Assembly: GCA_037576215.1 (NCBI GenBank)
Contig: JBANDB010000018.1
Span: forward strand, 1,364,001 to 1,428,000
DNA: 64,000 nucleotides
Source of the DNA: Armillaria gallica
Taxonomy: Eukaryota; Basidiomycota; Agaricomycetes; Agaricales; Physalacriaceae
Direction: 5' to 3'
The translations under genes and the position numbers were made by a program. The notes below the pieces were generated by a model. It searched no databases and was not told where the DNA came from. It saw only the letters and a program-made list of their open reading frames with translations. Positions 34,901-46,595 of this stretch are shown here, in pieces (position 1 is the first letter of the stretch; every line of letters starts with the position of its first letter).

Positions 34901-37132
34901 GGATTGAAAAATTGGCATGTACGTTCACATGCTCCCGCAGTTTTTATTCCACATACTAATACGGTATTGTTAGCAATCTTCAAGCAGAGTAATGTGGACG
35001 TAGCTGAAAAGTTGGAGAACTTTGCGTTTGGCATGGTAAATACTTGTATCTTTCTCGTCTATTTAGAGTTCTGAGCCGCCTTGTACAGTTCAGACTATCT
35101 TACAATAATCCCGGAAAGCAACCATCCGACAAATTTATCTCCGACTACGTCAACGAAGACTCCACTATTGAAGATCTGGGCACCGAGCCTGCCAAGGACA
35201 TCCCTCGCAGCATTCTGCGTTATCCTCTTCCCGACACCTCTGGCTCTGATATGTACTATCTTCCCACCGACTCTGAGGATGACGCTCCCGAAGAATCAAT
35301 ACAAGGACAATGGACCCGCCACCTTTACTATGAACGTAAATCGGTTGTGGGCCTGATGCAGTTCGTTATCAAATCCGCGACAGACGGTGCTTTGACCGGG
35401 AAAGCGGCGACATCGGTGTACGACGCGGATGTCTCCGGCAATGTTAAGGAGGGAAATAAGGTGTATATCCGCCTCGTTTTCAGTGGTCGCGACATTCTGG
35501 ACCTTGTTGGGGACCTGAGTATTGAAAAGGGCGTAATAAAGGGGTGGGTCAGATACATAGGTCGCTCCGAATATGAGGATAACAAACAGTCACCTAATGA
35601 GGAGGCAGGTGGCGACCACGGTGCCAGTAACGACGACCAAGGAGGCACCAAAGAGAACGGCTCCAGAGATGAAGATGATGGGCAGTCATCCAATGACGAG
35701 GAAGGTGATGAAGAGAACAACGACGGAGTAGGAGAAGCCGTATCCCAGGGAGAGGACGGGGTGGTGTTGGAAAAAGACACAGATGGGAAGAGTACTTCGT
35801 CCCCGCAGAACGATGAAACTGATGCCGCCGACGAAGGTCATAGCGGCACGGCGAACCCCCAGTATCATGAAGCTGACGTCCGCCATGACGATTCACAAGC
35901 GCCCGATAGCTCAGGATCTTCTGATCCAGAGTCGGAGGAGTACCACTACAAGTTCATTCTACGTCGAACTCCTGCGTCCTTGTGCAGATTCCTACTCGGT
36001 GATCTGCGAGTTCCCCCAGTCCCCGACTCGAGCGAGAAAAGTTATGCCATGGGGCAATGGAAGTTTGCTTACATATCTGTGCGGGATCGAATGAGGAGGA
36101 AATCGTTGTATTGACAATTAGTGAGGGACAAGTTCGCTGAAAGACGTCGCTTCCTGGATCTGGCTATGAGAGAAAGATGTTCCTTGTATAATTATTGTCC
36201 ACGAAGGCCCTTGTCCAAGAGGAGGAACAGGAGTTGTATCGTTTGAGGTGCACCATCTGTCCGATGGATAGTCGGTATTACTATTCTTTTGTCGATGATC
36301 ACATAACCCGACGCAAATATCTGTGAGTCAATAGCTCACCTTTGTTTCCCCCCAATACTGATGTTTTCTGTTAAACCAGTGGTATGGTTGCGACTCGTGC
36401 GAGGGTCTGATTCTGGGGAGTAGGCTAGCCTGCCTGACCTGTATGAATGACTCTTTCACTGATACGACCGACCTATGCACGAGTTGTATTGCCGCGAGCT
36501 GCAAATGTCGTGGGTTCGTGCATGATCCGTCCCATGTCCTGCTGAAATTCGACGATATCGTCCTGGATGGTCGTTTGCGGTGGATCATTCCCAAAGCCCG
36601 TTCTATGATAATCCGCATCAAAGAAGAGTTACGATATTCTTTGAAGAATAACATCAAGTCTGTGGAGAAGAGTGGCTCATTCTTCAGTAGCCAAACGAAC
36701 AACGAAATGTCGACCACAGCCACATCCCCAAAATGTCGGTGCTGTGATAAGGTTATATCATTACCTTGTTGGGTGTGCTTGATCTGCAGTACGTCCTTTT
36801 CGTCTGCCCTCGTAGTCAGACCTCTCTTTTACACGCCCGGTCCCAGAGATGGATGCATACGTTTGTGACGAGTGCGATATCGAGAAGAAACAACCACTGC
36901 CAAATGGCACTCACAAACTCGGAGAGCCATTTTACGAATATCAGATTATGGACCGCGGATGGAGGTTGCCTCGACCGAGGAGAAACTGGCAACTCTCGAG
37001 GAAAAGTTCGACCAAGTTGATCAGCGGCTCGTGGCTCTGGAAAGCAGAGTCGAGAGCCGATTCACGGCAATTGAAGCGATGCTAAAGGAATATTTTAGCA
37101 GTCCAATCAGCCCAACCAACGGAATATTTTGA
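31933..37132 (+). pseudogene. Large EF-hand/ZZ-finger-like protein of agaricomycetes, decayed
   Basis: In order: an acidic N-terminus (from 31933), a helical domain (VDAWYETNETALITAATALDS, QELRLDGTT), a coiled-coil segment (33380-33790), GWKGSSVKAKHLILAL, an EF-hand-like block (YLNISHLQPNLEAVDDDATGFITIKEIN, written here as two parts: YLNISHLQPNLEA and DDDATGFITIKEI), a beta-rich region with an acidic insert (35580-35940), two Cys-rich ZZ-like modules (CDSCEGLILGSRLACLTC; CRCCDKVISLPCWVC) and a C-terminal coiled coil. I recognise the domain order from a large Agaricomycete family without known function. Breaks: TGA at 33444, TGA at about 36112, frame change near 36200 and another near 36955, and one donor reading GC at about 34333. 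Several introns are otherwise normal. It could partly be real splicing I failed to resolve. Confidence 0.62.
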
Positions 37133-37246
37133 AATAAAGAATTCACTGTACCCGTAGTATTAGTAAGCAAGCAGCAATGTAGTGGTTCAATTTCAATGGT
37201 CGGAACCCCTGTTTCGGGTGACTAAGCAATCTTCAGTCTTCCTCTC

Positions 37247-38608
37247 ATGTGCGCCAACCAGACGATACCTGTTCTTTACCAAGAGCTTCTGGAGCACATA
37301 GTCAGCTTCAATCATCGCGATATACACACGCTGAGAGCGTGCTCCTTGGTGGCCCATTCCTTTCTGTCCAGCAGTCAAAGCTACATCTTTCACGAAGTCG
37401 CTTTAGTTCGAAGTGACGTGAAAAACTCGAAGACATTTGATCCCCTTAACGGTAGAGTCTATACATGCCCACGATTCTTGTCCCTCCTGGAAACTTCTCC
37501 CCACATTTCATCTTTCGTCAAGGTTCTACGTCTTTACGATGATCAGTATACTCGCAACTCAACTGAGACGGTCGAGCAGCTGCCTTGGACAAATGACGAC
37601 TCTGATATGGAACCATATCTTCCCCGAATTTTTTGCCGCCTTGGCCAAGTGCAGCAGATTACTATCAGCTGCTTTCCGGTCGAACGAATCTCCTGGCATG
37701 TTGCCTATCCAGCGGTGGCAACTGCTTTGTCAAAAATGCTCTCCATGCAGAGTGTATCTAAAGTTGAGATGGACCCTCTGCAATATCTTGATGTAGCGGA
37801 AGTCTTATCCCTTCTTCGCAGAGAAAATTCTCACATAAGACACCTGTCCATTGACTTCCCCCTCTTCTATCTGGACGAACCCCCCACATATGCGGTTAGT
37901 TCTCACGTCGGTGAAATCTCAGGGTTGCCTCTCATAGAACTCGAAAGCCTTCGGTTAATTTCGTGGGAATGCGATATGAGCCGTTATCTCATCCGACCGT
38001 TCCTTGGGAAACACTCGCCTCTCGATTTATCCACAATCCGACATTTATCTCTACAGTTTCATTGGATACACTCCGGTGATGTCCTACAAATTCAGAAGGC
38101 TGTCAATAAAATTGGTGTAAGTCTTGAACATCTAACAATCTTTGTCGACACATGGAATAGACGTCGTGAGTCGCAGTATCTTGCTACTTTGATACTTATT
38201 GAACATGTTTGATTCCTAGATGATGCACCACTAGACGTCAGTAGAAACTCCCGCCTTTCGTGTGTTGACATCCTTGCATATGTAATCCCGGTGGAACGAT
38301 GGTACGAACAATTCCCATTCAAATCCACGGTCACGCACATGCGCTTTGATATCCAGTATCGCGAGAGGGATGAGGATAATATGGGCTGGGAAAAACTCGA
38401 CGAGTACTTGAGTGACGCAAAAACATCGCAGTCTCTGCAAAGTGTCGAAATTTTAGTACATCCATGTCAAGAATCGCATTGTACATTGCCTTCTGTTTGT
38501 ACAGCTTGCTCCCCTGGGCGTCTGAATCGAGCAGCAAGGATTCGGACGCAGATGCCCAGGTTACGGCAGAGAGGCATTCTGCAGGTCAAAGAGCAGCATT
38601 GTAAGTGA
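37247..38608 (+). CDS. F-box protein with leucine-rich C-terminal region
   Basis: Two exons, 37247-38165 and 38220-38608, give 435 residues in frame across a 54-nt intron. The N-terminus has the F-box pattern (IPVLYQELLEHIVSFNHRDIHTLRACSLVAHSF, split here: LYQELLEHIVSF and LRACSLVAHSF), with the SYIFHEVAL segment that follows it in many basidiomycete F-box proteins. The rest has Leu-rich repeat-like strands (IRHLSIDFPLF, LESLRLISW, IRHLSLQFHW) and ends RQRGILQVKEQH. F-box proteins deliver substrates to SCF ubiquitin ligases; the substrate is unknown. The gene looks intact. Confidence 0.82.
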
Positions 38609-39054
38609 GCTTCGTTACTATGACATCCTGTGGTGTTGACGCACAATGGCAGCCCGTGAGATCCGAGGAGGGTTCTATGAGCCCAATCCTTAATCTTGCA
38701 AGAAACTCGCTCTGATTTCACCAGGGTTTACAAGCCATAGGATGACGTTATAGCTGTTAACGGGTATTCTTTGCGACCTACTGAGCATTACATGAGCTCC
38801 GAACTTTCATTCATTCTGCTGCCCATGCCTGTTTACTTATTTTTCGTTCAAAGGCAAAGAAATTGTCTTGACTGTGTACTTATGACCTGATACATAAGAA
38901 CGAATACATTTTCGGACATCGTTCTTCCGTACCAGCAGCATCATCAGGACTACACAGCACACTTCTACGGCGGATGATTCATTCAGCCACGGCTGAGAGT
39001 CGCTGTGGGTATAAAGGACGTGGAATCGGCGCGTCCACGGAGCTAACGTCAACA

Positions 39055-39470
39055 TGTTTACGTACAACCACCTAGGTATTCATTCCTTCTTTGCAATCCA
39101 CTGTTACCCTCAAGGCCATGGATGTCGGCCCATTATTAACATATCTACCCGCGGCGTACTTCACGGAGCCGGTATTACCGGGATACAAAATGTTTTGCGC
39201 AAACTACTTTGGTCAGCTCCGGCCTACAGCCGACCACCACAAGTACTTCCCTTGTCCTAGCTATATCCCCGAGTCTCCAGGAGATCTTTCCATTTCCTCA
39301 CGTACCACTCCCCTCCCTGGAAAATCTGCCTATTCTGATCAGGAGACTTCTCTTGCCACGATCTTCATACTCTCGCTTGAGGTGTCAACTTTCTTTCTGC
39401 ACCTTCACAGCCTATGTATTTCTATTGGGCAGGTTGACTATCCTGACAGTGCCTCATAGCCTTGCTTACG
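39055..39470 (+). pseudogene. Internally deleted metallo-beta-lactamase-fold copy
   Basis: The open frame (ORF 39091-39459) joins the N-terminus of the gene at 44384 (VTLKAMDVGP..LPAAYFTEPVLPGYK) directly to its C-terminal third (GQLRPTADHHKYFPCP ... SSRTTPLPGKSAYSDQET). About 200 codons are missing, including the whole HxHxDH metal site. It then runs into unrelated sequence and stops. A TATAAAGG at about 39011 and a leader similar to that of the parent were copied too. No metal-dependent hydrolysis is possible. Confidence 0.8.
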
Positions 39471-42067
39471 AAGCAGAGCGTTTGAGATCTGTTCCAAAAT
39501 AAATGACGACCGCCGTTTTCTTGGTTCAGAGACGGCGCAATCCTTCATGAGCTCCCACACGCGAGTATGGATAGTCGTCTCTTCAAGACATATCCTCGAT
39601 AGACTGCATTCGTCAGGATGACGGGTCCAGGCCTATTATAGACTCAAGCTTCAGTTTGATGCGACATAAGGAGAAGTTAGAAGACTTGCTGTTAGGAAGG
39701 AAGCTATTATATTCTTGATGTCATGAGCCATCTCGCGAAGGCAAATTCGAAATGCCCGACGTTTGATGAACTGCCGATATCCACCGAAGTCTCTCTTCGC
39801 AGCTAGCATTTTTTCTTTGGCAATTTTGAGGGATCTAGTAAGAGAGGTAAGCGATGGTAGTTATCTTTGAGATGAAGACGGTACATGCACTTGGATACAA
39901 GTGTTTTCTGTATATGATCTTGGGCACCCAAGCAGGGAAGTAAGAATGAGAATACGGTTTGAAATTGGTAGCAGCGACGTGAGGATCTCTTCCGGAGTAG
40001 TAACACGCCTCATCGCAATCTTGTAGAGGGAGCACAATGAGAGAACAGTACAATAAGCGGTAGCACTCACTAATAATGATCGGAACATTGTGATTAATTG
40101 GACGATGAGGAAACCACGGGGCGCAGCGGTTAGTGTTGCAATATAAGTCATTTTGAGTACAACGGGCAAAGCACTTTCTTTGACCATGTTGCCTCTTCGA
40201 ATAGGTTGTGGGGGTCGTCGAGAGTACCCAGATGACCTTTCATGAACATATTAAATGACCGGGCGTGGGTCAAACGGGATATCCACTCAAGAACCATGGG
40301 CGTCACGGAGATGGGTCAGGTGGTGGAGCAAACAGGACAACAATACATTCATTCCGTTACTGAAATAGGACGACGCCCGACTGTCAGAGCTATTTTAATA
40401 CAAATTTGGGCGCAAATGACCTGAAATGATACCACCATTATTCGGAAGACCAATACATCTATACTGCAGGGATTGGCAATTCAACAGGTGCATGCACAAA
40501 GTATTTCACGAAGACTTGTCTGTATGTATGACGGCATTTACTTGAGTGCAACGGTTTCAAGTCGGACCTTCATACATTGCGGCGAGTAGAGACACGGAGT
40601 CTTGCGTACATACTGAAACAAAGTTGCATAGCAACAGCACGCAAATCCAAAGATTCGGGATTATTTCGCGTTTGGAGAGCGCAGATTAGGCCGCCCCGGG
40701 CATGGGACGGCTCAAGTGACACAGCACTTGCACAGCACTGACGGTCGACAAGATCAGCATCGAAATTGACCCATTAGTTCTATGGGCTGTACATTTGGAA
40801 AGTAAGGTTAGCACACCCATCAGGAAAGAGAATGAGGGTAGTGCGCGTACCGTCATACTACTGTCATGCTCTGACTCCCGAGTATACACCGTGACCGCCT
40901 CGCGTCGGTCAATTCGGACCTGCCAATTCATGTCCATTTATGGGGTTATATGATCAGTACCAGTCCCGTCGAATGACGCTTCCGATGAAGACGGTTCCGT
41001 GAACCGTTTCTCAGGGTACCGAGACCAAGAAGGGTCGATATTTGTTTTAAGTTGTTGTTAGGTGGTCACGCCGTACAGGTCGATGGTCCAGAAGCTGCGG
41101 CTTCTATAGCGCGATGTAATGATCTCGTACCCAAGAAGACACGAATGTGTCGAGTGAGTGTGTGTCCAAATCACGTCAAGAAATGACTTCAGACATTCAG
41201 CGTCGAATATCCTTGTTTGAATTAACGACGAAGATGCAGTCTCAGTGGTTGGATGAGTGCAGGCGAAAGGCTTTACGGAAGAACAGTGAATACGGCACTT
41301 AGCTTTACCCGAAACAAAAGTTTCAATGGTATTTCTAGTGACTGACGCATAGAAAGACAAGTATGTGCATAGCGCATCCATAGTGTTTGAGGCAAGGACG
41401 GAACTGGGACTATCACCATGGAAGGAGGTCAAGGAGTCCGAACCCTCTAGGATACAAGATAGTGCAAACAACAGCTTACATTCCGATTTCGAATGTCGAT
41501 GCTTGAACACCGAACTTTGTCCTGAGGATTGTAGGCCAAGAGGTCTCGCACAGACGGAGGACAGAAGCTTGATAAGCCAAAGACATAAAATCTAGCCGAT
41601 GTGCGGTAAGCCTTCAGCTTTGCAGATGGTGTCCTAGAGTGACGAGAACATTACGGCTGCTGCTTCGCATCTGTACCGAATGGTAGTTTGATGAATGGAA
41701 GTCTGAAGATGCAAAGGCGTGGCCTTGCGTAGACTTTTTTGAATGAAACAGACCAGGCGAAATACTAGAATGAATTGCATTACCGATTACACAGAGAAGT
41801 ATTCGGAGTCGGACGATATACACTTCTGTCAAGATGATGAGTATGATCGTTGGTAAGATTTAGAGGTGGGGCTCGCATACGAATCTTGTCACAGACAGCC
41901 CCTTCGTTGCGCATAGCCACTAGGCGCTGTGAGAACACTGTCGACAGATATATGCAAGATAATTCAACGGCACTAAGCTTGCAGCCACCCAGATTATCTC
42001 CTTGTCTCCATCTCGATTCCATCATGGCGATGGTGGCAGTACCAAAAGGCTCTCGAGATGGCTCTAG
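39471..42067. other. Long region without an assignable gene
   Basis: The most protein-like stretch is on the minus strand at about 39835-40190, where one frame stays open with several Cys and aromatic residues, but no domain or gene structure is evident. The open frames at 41058-41510 (minus) and elsewhere are not convincing. Confidence 0.35.
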
Positions 42068-43530
42068 TTAAATACTACCGTACATTTTGGAGGTTTTCAG
42101 CTGTGGAAGCTTTGGGAGCCCAACGCTGCCATAGGATAGCGCAGCGAAAAACTGAATGAGGGCCTGATTATCAAGAGGAAGTAAATCAAAATCTATGACA
42201 ATATGCAGCTCAGCAACTGTCGGAATGTCGTTTAGAATGTTATATACCAGAGGCCTTCGGATTCTCGCGAGATTGGGCACGATGGTCCGCAGGGACTGAA
42301 ACCCGTTGGAACGTGCAATAAGACGCCGCAGTGCCGGGAATGAGGCATCTCCGGGATGTCGGAGGCGCGAGAAGACTCGGATTGGACATGTGGTTCCCAT
42401 TCCAATCTCTCCAATACGGGGAAGGTGATTCTGTCGAACAGTCCTGCATCTGAAAGACAAAGATGGAGGACTCTCAACCGCGAAAGGGTGAACTGGGTTT
42501 CTGAGATAGTGTCCTAATATGTCCTGTGACGCACAGGGAATGATTCTGTGTAGTATCAGTAAATATCCTCTAGACCACTAGCACCCTCGAAGATTGAATA
42601 AAGGTCTTTGGGTCGTATATCATGGATATCTGAGTGCACGAATGAAATGTCCGTTGAATGGGGAATCGGGAGCATTATATATCATGAAAAACATCTATAC
42701 TTAGAGTCACGCATAAGACTCTCTTTAGGTTATACAGCACCTCTTTCTTCTCTACCCCATTCACTTCACCGATGTCCAGTGTAATATCGCGGAGCTGAGG
42801 AGCAATTTCGAAGCCGGAGAAAACGCGCTCAGTGGAGTTGATATGGAGAAGCCGTAGCTTATTCAGTGATGGAAGATTGCCACGTATGGGAGAGAGGGAG
42901 AACATGCGACGTTCGTCTGCCAATATTCTTGCGTCCTTCCGTCGATGAGAATGCTTCATTATGACAGCAAACGCCAGATCCGGGCTTTCCCTATGTTTCG
43001 TCGCTCCTGGCAGCGGAAGGACGAGATAAATCGTTAACGGAGCATTCGCGGAACGTCTGAGAACATTCTCCGCCATCTTTGTGAGATGTTTCGGGGAATT
43101 GAGGTCACGAGTAAGGTCCGCGGTCCAGTGTTGCATTGTTTCGTGGTGTTCGAGTAGCGAAAACGATGCCCACATTTTGGGACAAGATAAGGCAATATCC
43201 CGCTGCAAACTTTTGCGATGACCCATGGTCCGTTGTGTCGGTTTAGGATGACATAGTACGGCGATTCCCAACGTCTGCCTTTCATCAGAATTTCTGGTGG
43301 TACCCGGCGAATGGGGGAGAGGGCAGATTTAAGTGTTGTAGTGAGAGATGGAGCTGGCATCTCAACGTGCTGTCTAGTTCCTGCCGTTGGGATTTGAGGA
43401 GTGCGTCCTGTGCCTCTGCTTCAGCCAGCAGGGATCGAATAAGCTTTTCATCAGCATCTGAGGGAGGATCGTTTGTGATAAAGAGAGGATGAGGGGGCGA
43501 AAGGGAGAAAGGGCGAGATCTGTATTGACA
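42068..43530 (-). pseudogene. F-box protein pseudogene
   Basis: Read on the minus strand, the pieces appear in order: a coiled N-terminus (LLAEAEAQDALLKSQRQELD), LSPIRRVPPEIL, VIAKVCS, RDIALSCPKMWASFSLL, then ANAPLTIYLVLP and Leu-rich strands (LPSLNKLRLLHI; LPKLPQLK). This is the layout of a very common agaricomycete F-box family. The pieces fall in different frames: a shift near 43370, and a short deletion near 43200 that removes the codons between VCS and RDIALS. The F-box body after PPEIL is also damaged. Confidence 0.65.
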
Positions 43531-44383
43531 TGACCCATGAGTCCAGCGGCAGATCTGTAGATAGCTTGTTAAATCCTTCGTACGATCTAATACGAACGAA
43601 TAAGTAGAATGCCAACCTTTACTAGGGTCGTCTTAGCTCGCTTCGTGGAAACTCAACGGAAAATAGGAGTAACTTAAGACTGTAATTTGGTTTCAATGAA
43701 CCAGTTGTGGACTAGAGCAAGTGAGTGCACAAGTTCAGGGGAAAGTCGGGCCGGGTTTACCGAAGCCAACCGAGCAAATATTTGTCAACAGACCTTCGTT
43801 TGTCTCGACTCTCTGGGTCCGGAATTCGGGATACTTACGATTCTTCAAGGAAATTGACGGATGCCAGATACCATGCACTCAAGATTCAGTTGATGAAGGC
43901 AGCTATTAGCCAAAAAAAATCGCAGCGTTAGATTTAGCGTTTTGAGTTGGTCAGATGGTGACGTGCAAATTTGGTGTAAATCCGTAAGTCCCATTACTTA
44001 TCCAGGGTCCTGTCTTCGTTTCTTGGGGCGCATGTGGACCGACGCTTTCCGCATGCGGTCCTGTCGCATCAACCCGATCAACGGGCATTGGTCATCTCGT
44101 AACGCGTTAATCATCGTAATGCTCGCCTCGTTAAAAGTGACTAACGCGTCCCCGGGCCGAATCTATACGAGCACATCAGCCAATGGGCAAAGCCTCGTTC
44201 TCTACAGTCTCAGCAGATGACCTCGGTCTGACTAAAACTGCACTTCATATCCCACCTGCCGAAGCCATACGACGTACGTCGTGGGATTACGAACTCCACG
44301 ACCCACAGTTATACCCCTAGCTGAATGACTACTATGGATATAAGGTCGACACGTCCAAGAGTCTTCTTAACGTTATCGCTGTC
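43531..44383. other. Intergenic spacer
   Basis: No gene is recognised. A GATATAAGG box at about 44336, near 45 bp upstream of the next start codon, is the probable core promoter of the metallo-beta-lactamase-fold gene and resembles the one before the deleted copy at 39055. Confidence 0.45.
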
Positions 44384-45651
44384 ATGTCTTCCCTCGACCT
44401 CGGCATCCCATCTTCTGGGTCGATTGTGACTGTCAAAGCATTGAATGTCGGGCCACCTTCGACGCGCTTGCCTGCGGCGTATTTCCTGGAACCAGTTCTC
44501 CCGGGCTACGAAGCGATGAGCCCGCCTATTTATGCTTTCTTCATTGAGCATAAGGCTTCGGGGAAGCGTCTCATGTTCGACTTGGGCCTACGCAAGGATA
44601 AGGAGAACTTTCCACCTGCGATTCAGCAATTGCTAACGTTGTGGAAAACCCTCGGGTTTGAGATGGAGGCTGAAACGGATGTGTTCGAGAAGCTCCGGGA
44701 GGGAGGGATTGATCCAGCGAGTGTCAATACGGTCATTTGGAGGTGGATGTCTTCGTCGTCTGACTATGACTAGAGCTGATTTTCGTTTTATTTTCAGTCA
44801 TAGCCATCTGGATCACACTGGTATTGCCATTTACCCCAGATGTTAAAGATTGTCAGTTTTAACGGGATTCATAGGTGACATGTCCAAGTTCCCGAGCACT
44901 ACGGAACTTGTTGTTGGTCCTGGCATGGATTTGCATACTTTTCCGACCACTCCTGAGTCTTCCCTTGTCGAGACGGATTTTGTGTAAGCATATTCATTCT
45001 CGGATGTTCTAGTTGACGATCAACTTCGACCACATTACAGAGGCCGCAAAGTGACAGAACTCGCCCTTGAAGATTTCGCACTTCATATCGGCGAATACGA
45101 AGCCCTCGACTACTTCTCCGATGGTAGTCTGTACATCCTTAATTCTCCCGGGGTGAGTGTTCTCAAGAATCTGATTCGAGAAGAACTTTGTAATTGAGGG
45201 AACTTTCAAATAGCACCAAGCTGGTCACATTGCTGCCCTCGCCCGAGTTACCCCGACGACATTCGTTTTACTAGGTGGCGATTCATGCCACCATCCCGGG
45301 CAGTTCCGCCCCACCGCTAACCTTCACAGGCACTTCCCCTGCCCTGGGCGTATCCTCGAGTCCCTGGGAGACGCTTCTGTCTCCTCACGTACCACCCCTC
45401 TCCTTACCGTTCCATCTGGAAAATCGGCGTATGCTGATCCGGAGATTGCGCGTGAAACTCTCGCCAAGCTAGGCAAGCTTGACGCGAGTCCAGATATTCT
45501 GGTTCTGATTGCGCATGACGCTACCGCACCCGGTATCATTGCAGAGTTCCCTGAGAGCGTGAATGATTGGAAGGAGAAGGGGTGGAAGGAGAAGTTAATA
45601 TGGGCGTTTTTGGAGAAAGACAGTCCGGCGTTTAGATTTGGAAAACTTTGA
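44384..45651 (+). CDS. Metallo-beta-lactamase-fold hydrolase
   Basis: Exons 44384-44742, 44798-44820, 44875-44983, 45041-45152 and 45214-45651 give 346 residues. The metal-binding motif HSHLDH (HxHxDH) is split over a 23-nt exon and its neighbours. Other ligand positions follow: GHQAGH (third His) and GGDSCHH. The N-terminus lacks a signal peptide, so it is probably cytosolic. The fold includes lactonases, glyoxalases and other hydrolases; the substrate cannot be told. The gene looks intact and is the parent of the deleted copy at 39055. Confidence 0.86.
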
Positions 45652-46595
45652 ACAGAGAGAGGTAGCGAGTCGGAGTGTTATTTATCCTTAGCATCGTAGT
45701 CCACCAAATGCATCACTCAGCTTAAATCTTCTTGATGATCATTCATGATCGCTTGCATCCGGCGTCCGCTATTGATATCCTTTTGGAAATCTGGGGTTGG
45801 ATATCACCTTCGATTTTCTTGCGCTAGAGCCAGGCCTCGTTCTGACAATATTTAGGGCAGGTAACTGGCATTTGTATCAAGAAGCAGAGAATCGCTCTCG
45901 ACACTTGCTCGACTCCCAAAGTCATGAGAAAAGAATTGTAATAGATTCTTCAAATTTCCATGAAACGGGGTGCGGCGGCATTTGATTCTTGTCTATCTGG
46001 CACATACAATTCTCCGCCCGCTGATGTTGGATACGTCAGAAGGAAGGAAGATTGGTTTTGGTATTGATACCGATCTGGTAACCGAAAATATCGTTTGATC
46101 TGAACCGAGATTCCGAACCCTAACCCAACCTCCGGAGCTTACAGTTCAATTCAAACCCTCATCATCGCCAGCAGGCACTTTCCTTTCCCCCTTCTTCTCC
46201 TCGCCTTCGGTGGGCCAAAGGGGGTGTATTATAGCTTTCTTGGTGAGATAAATATCCAGGTGGCGGTACCCAGGCTGACATGGCCCTATATAGGTTTCTT
46301 CCCTATTCTGCTGGAGACCTCCACTATCGTTTTTGGGCCATCACATATCATCTAATTGCCCGGATCTCGTAATATCTATATATTAACCCAGTAGACCTAC
46401 TGGATACCACCCCCCCTCGTCGGTTACGGGATACCGCCTTACGTTGTTGTCGTCTAGTCGCGACAAACGTGAACAATTTCATCTTACAATAACCGGCACC
46501 GCGGACGGATTTATCTGCCACGGACGTTTTCTGTGGTCCTTTTCCTCAACAGCGCTTTTGGAATCAGAGCTGCAAGATTGTTGATATTTTTCGAC
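45652..46595. other. Intergenic spacer
   Basis: No gene is recognised in this 0.9-kb stretch, which includes the promoter of the F-box/WD40 gene. Confidence 0.4.

Noticed and set aside
46115..46130. AACCCTAACCC resembling a telomere repeat
   Set aside because: Only about two units are present, inside a normal intergenic region; it is not a telomeric tract.
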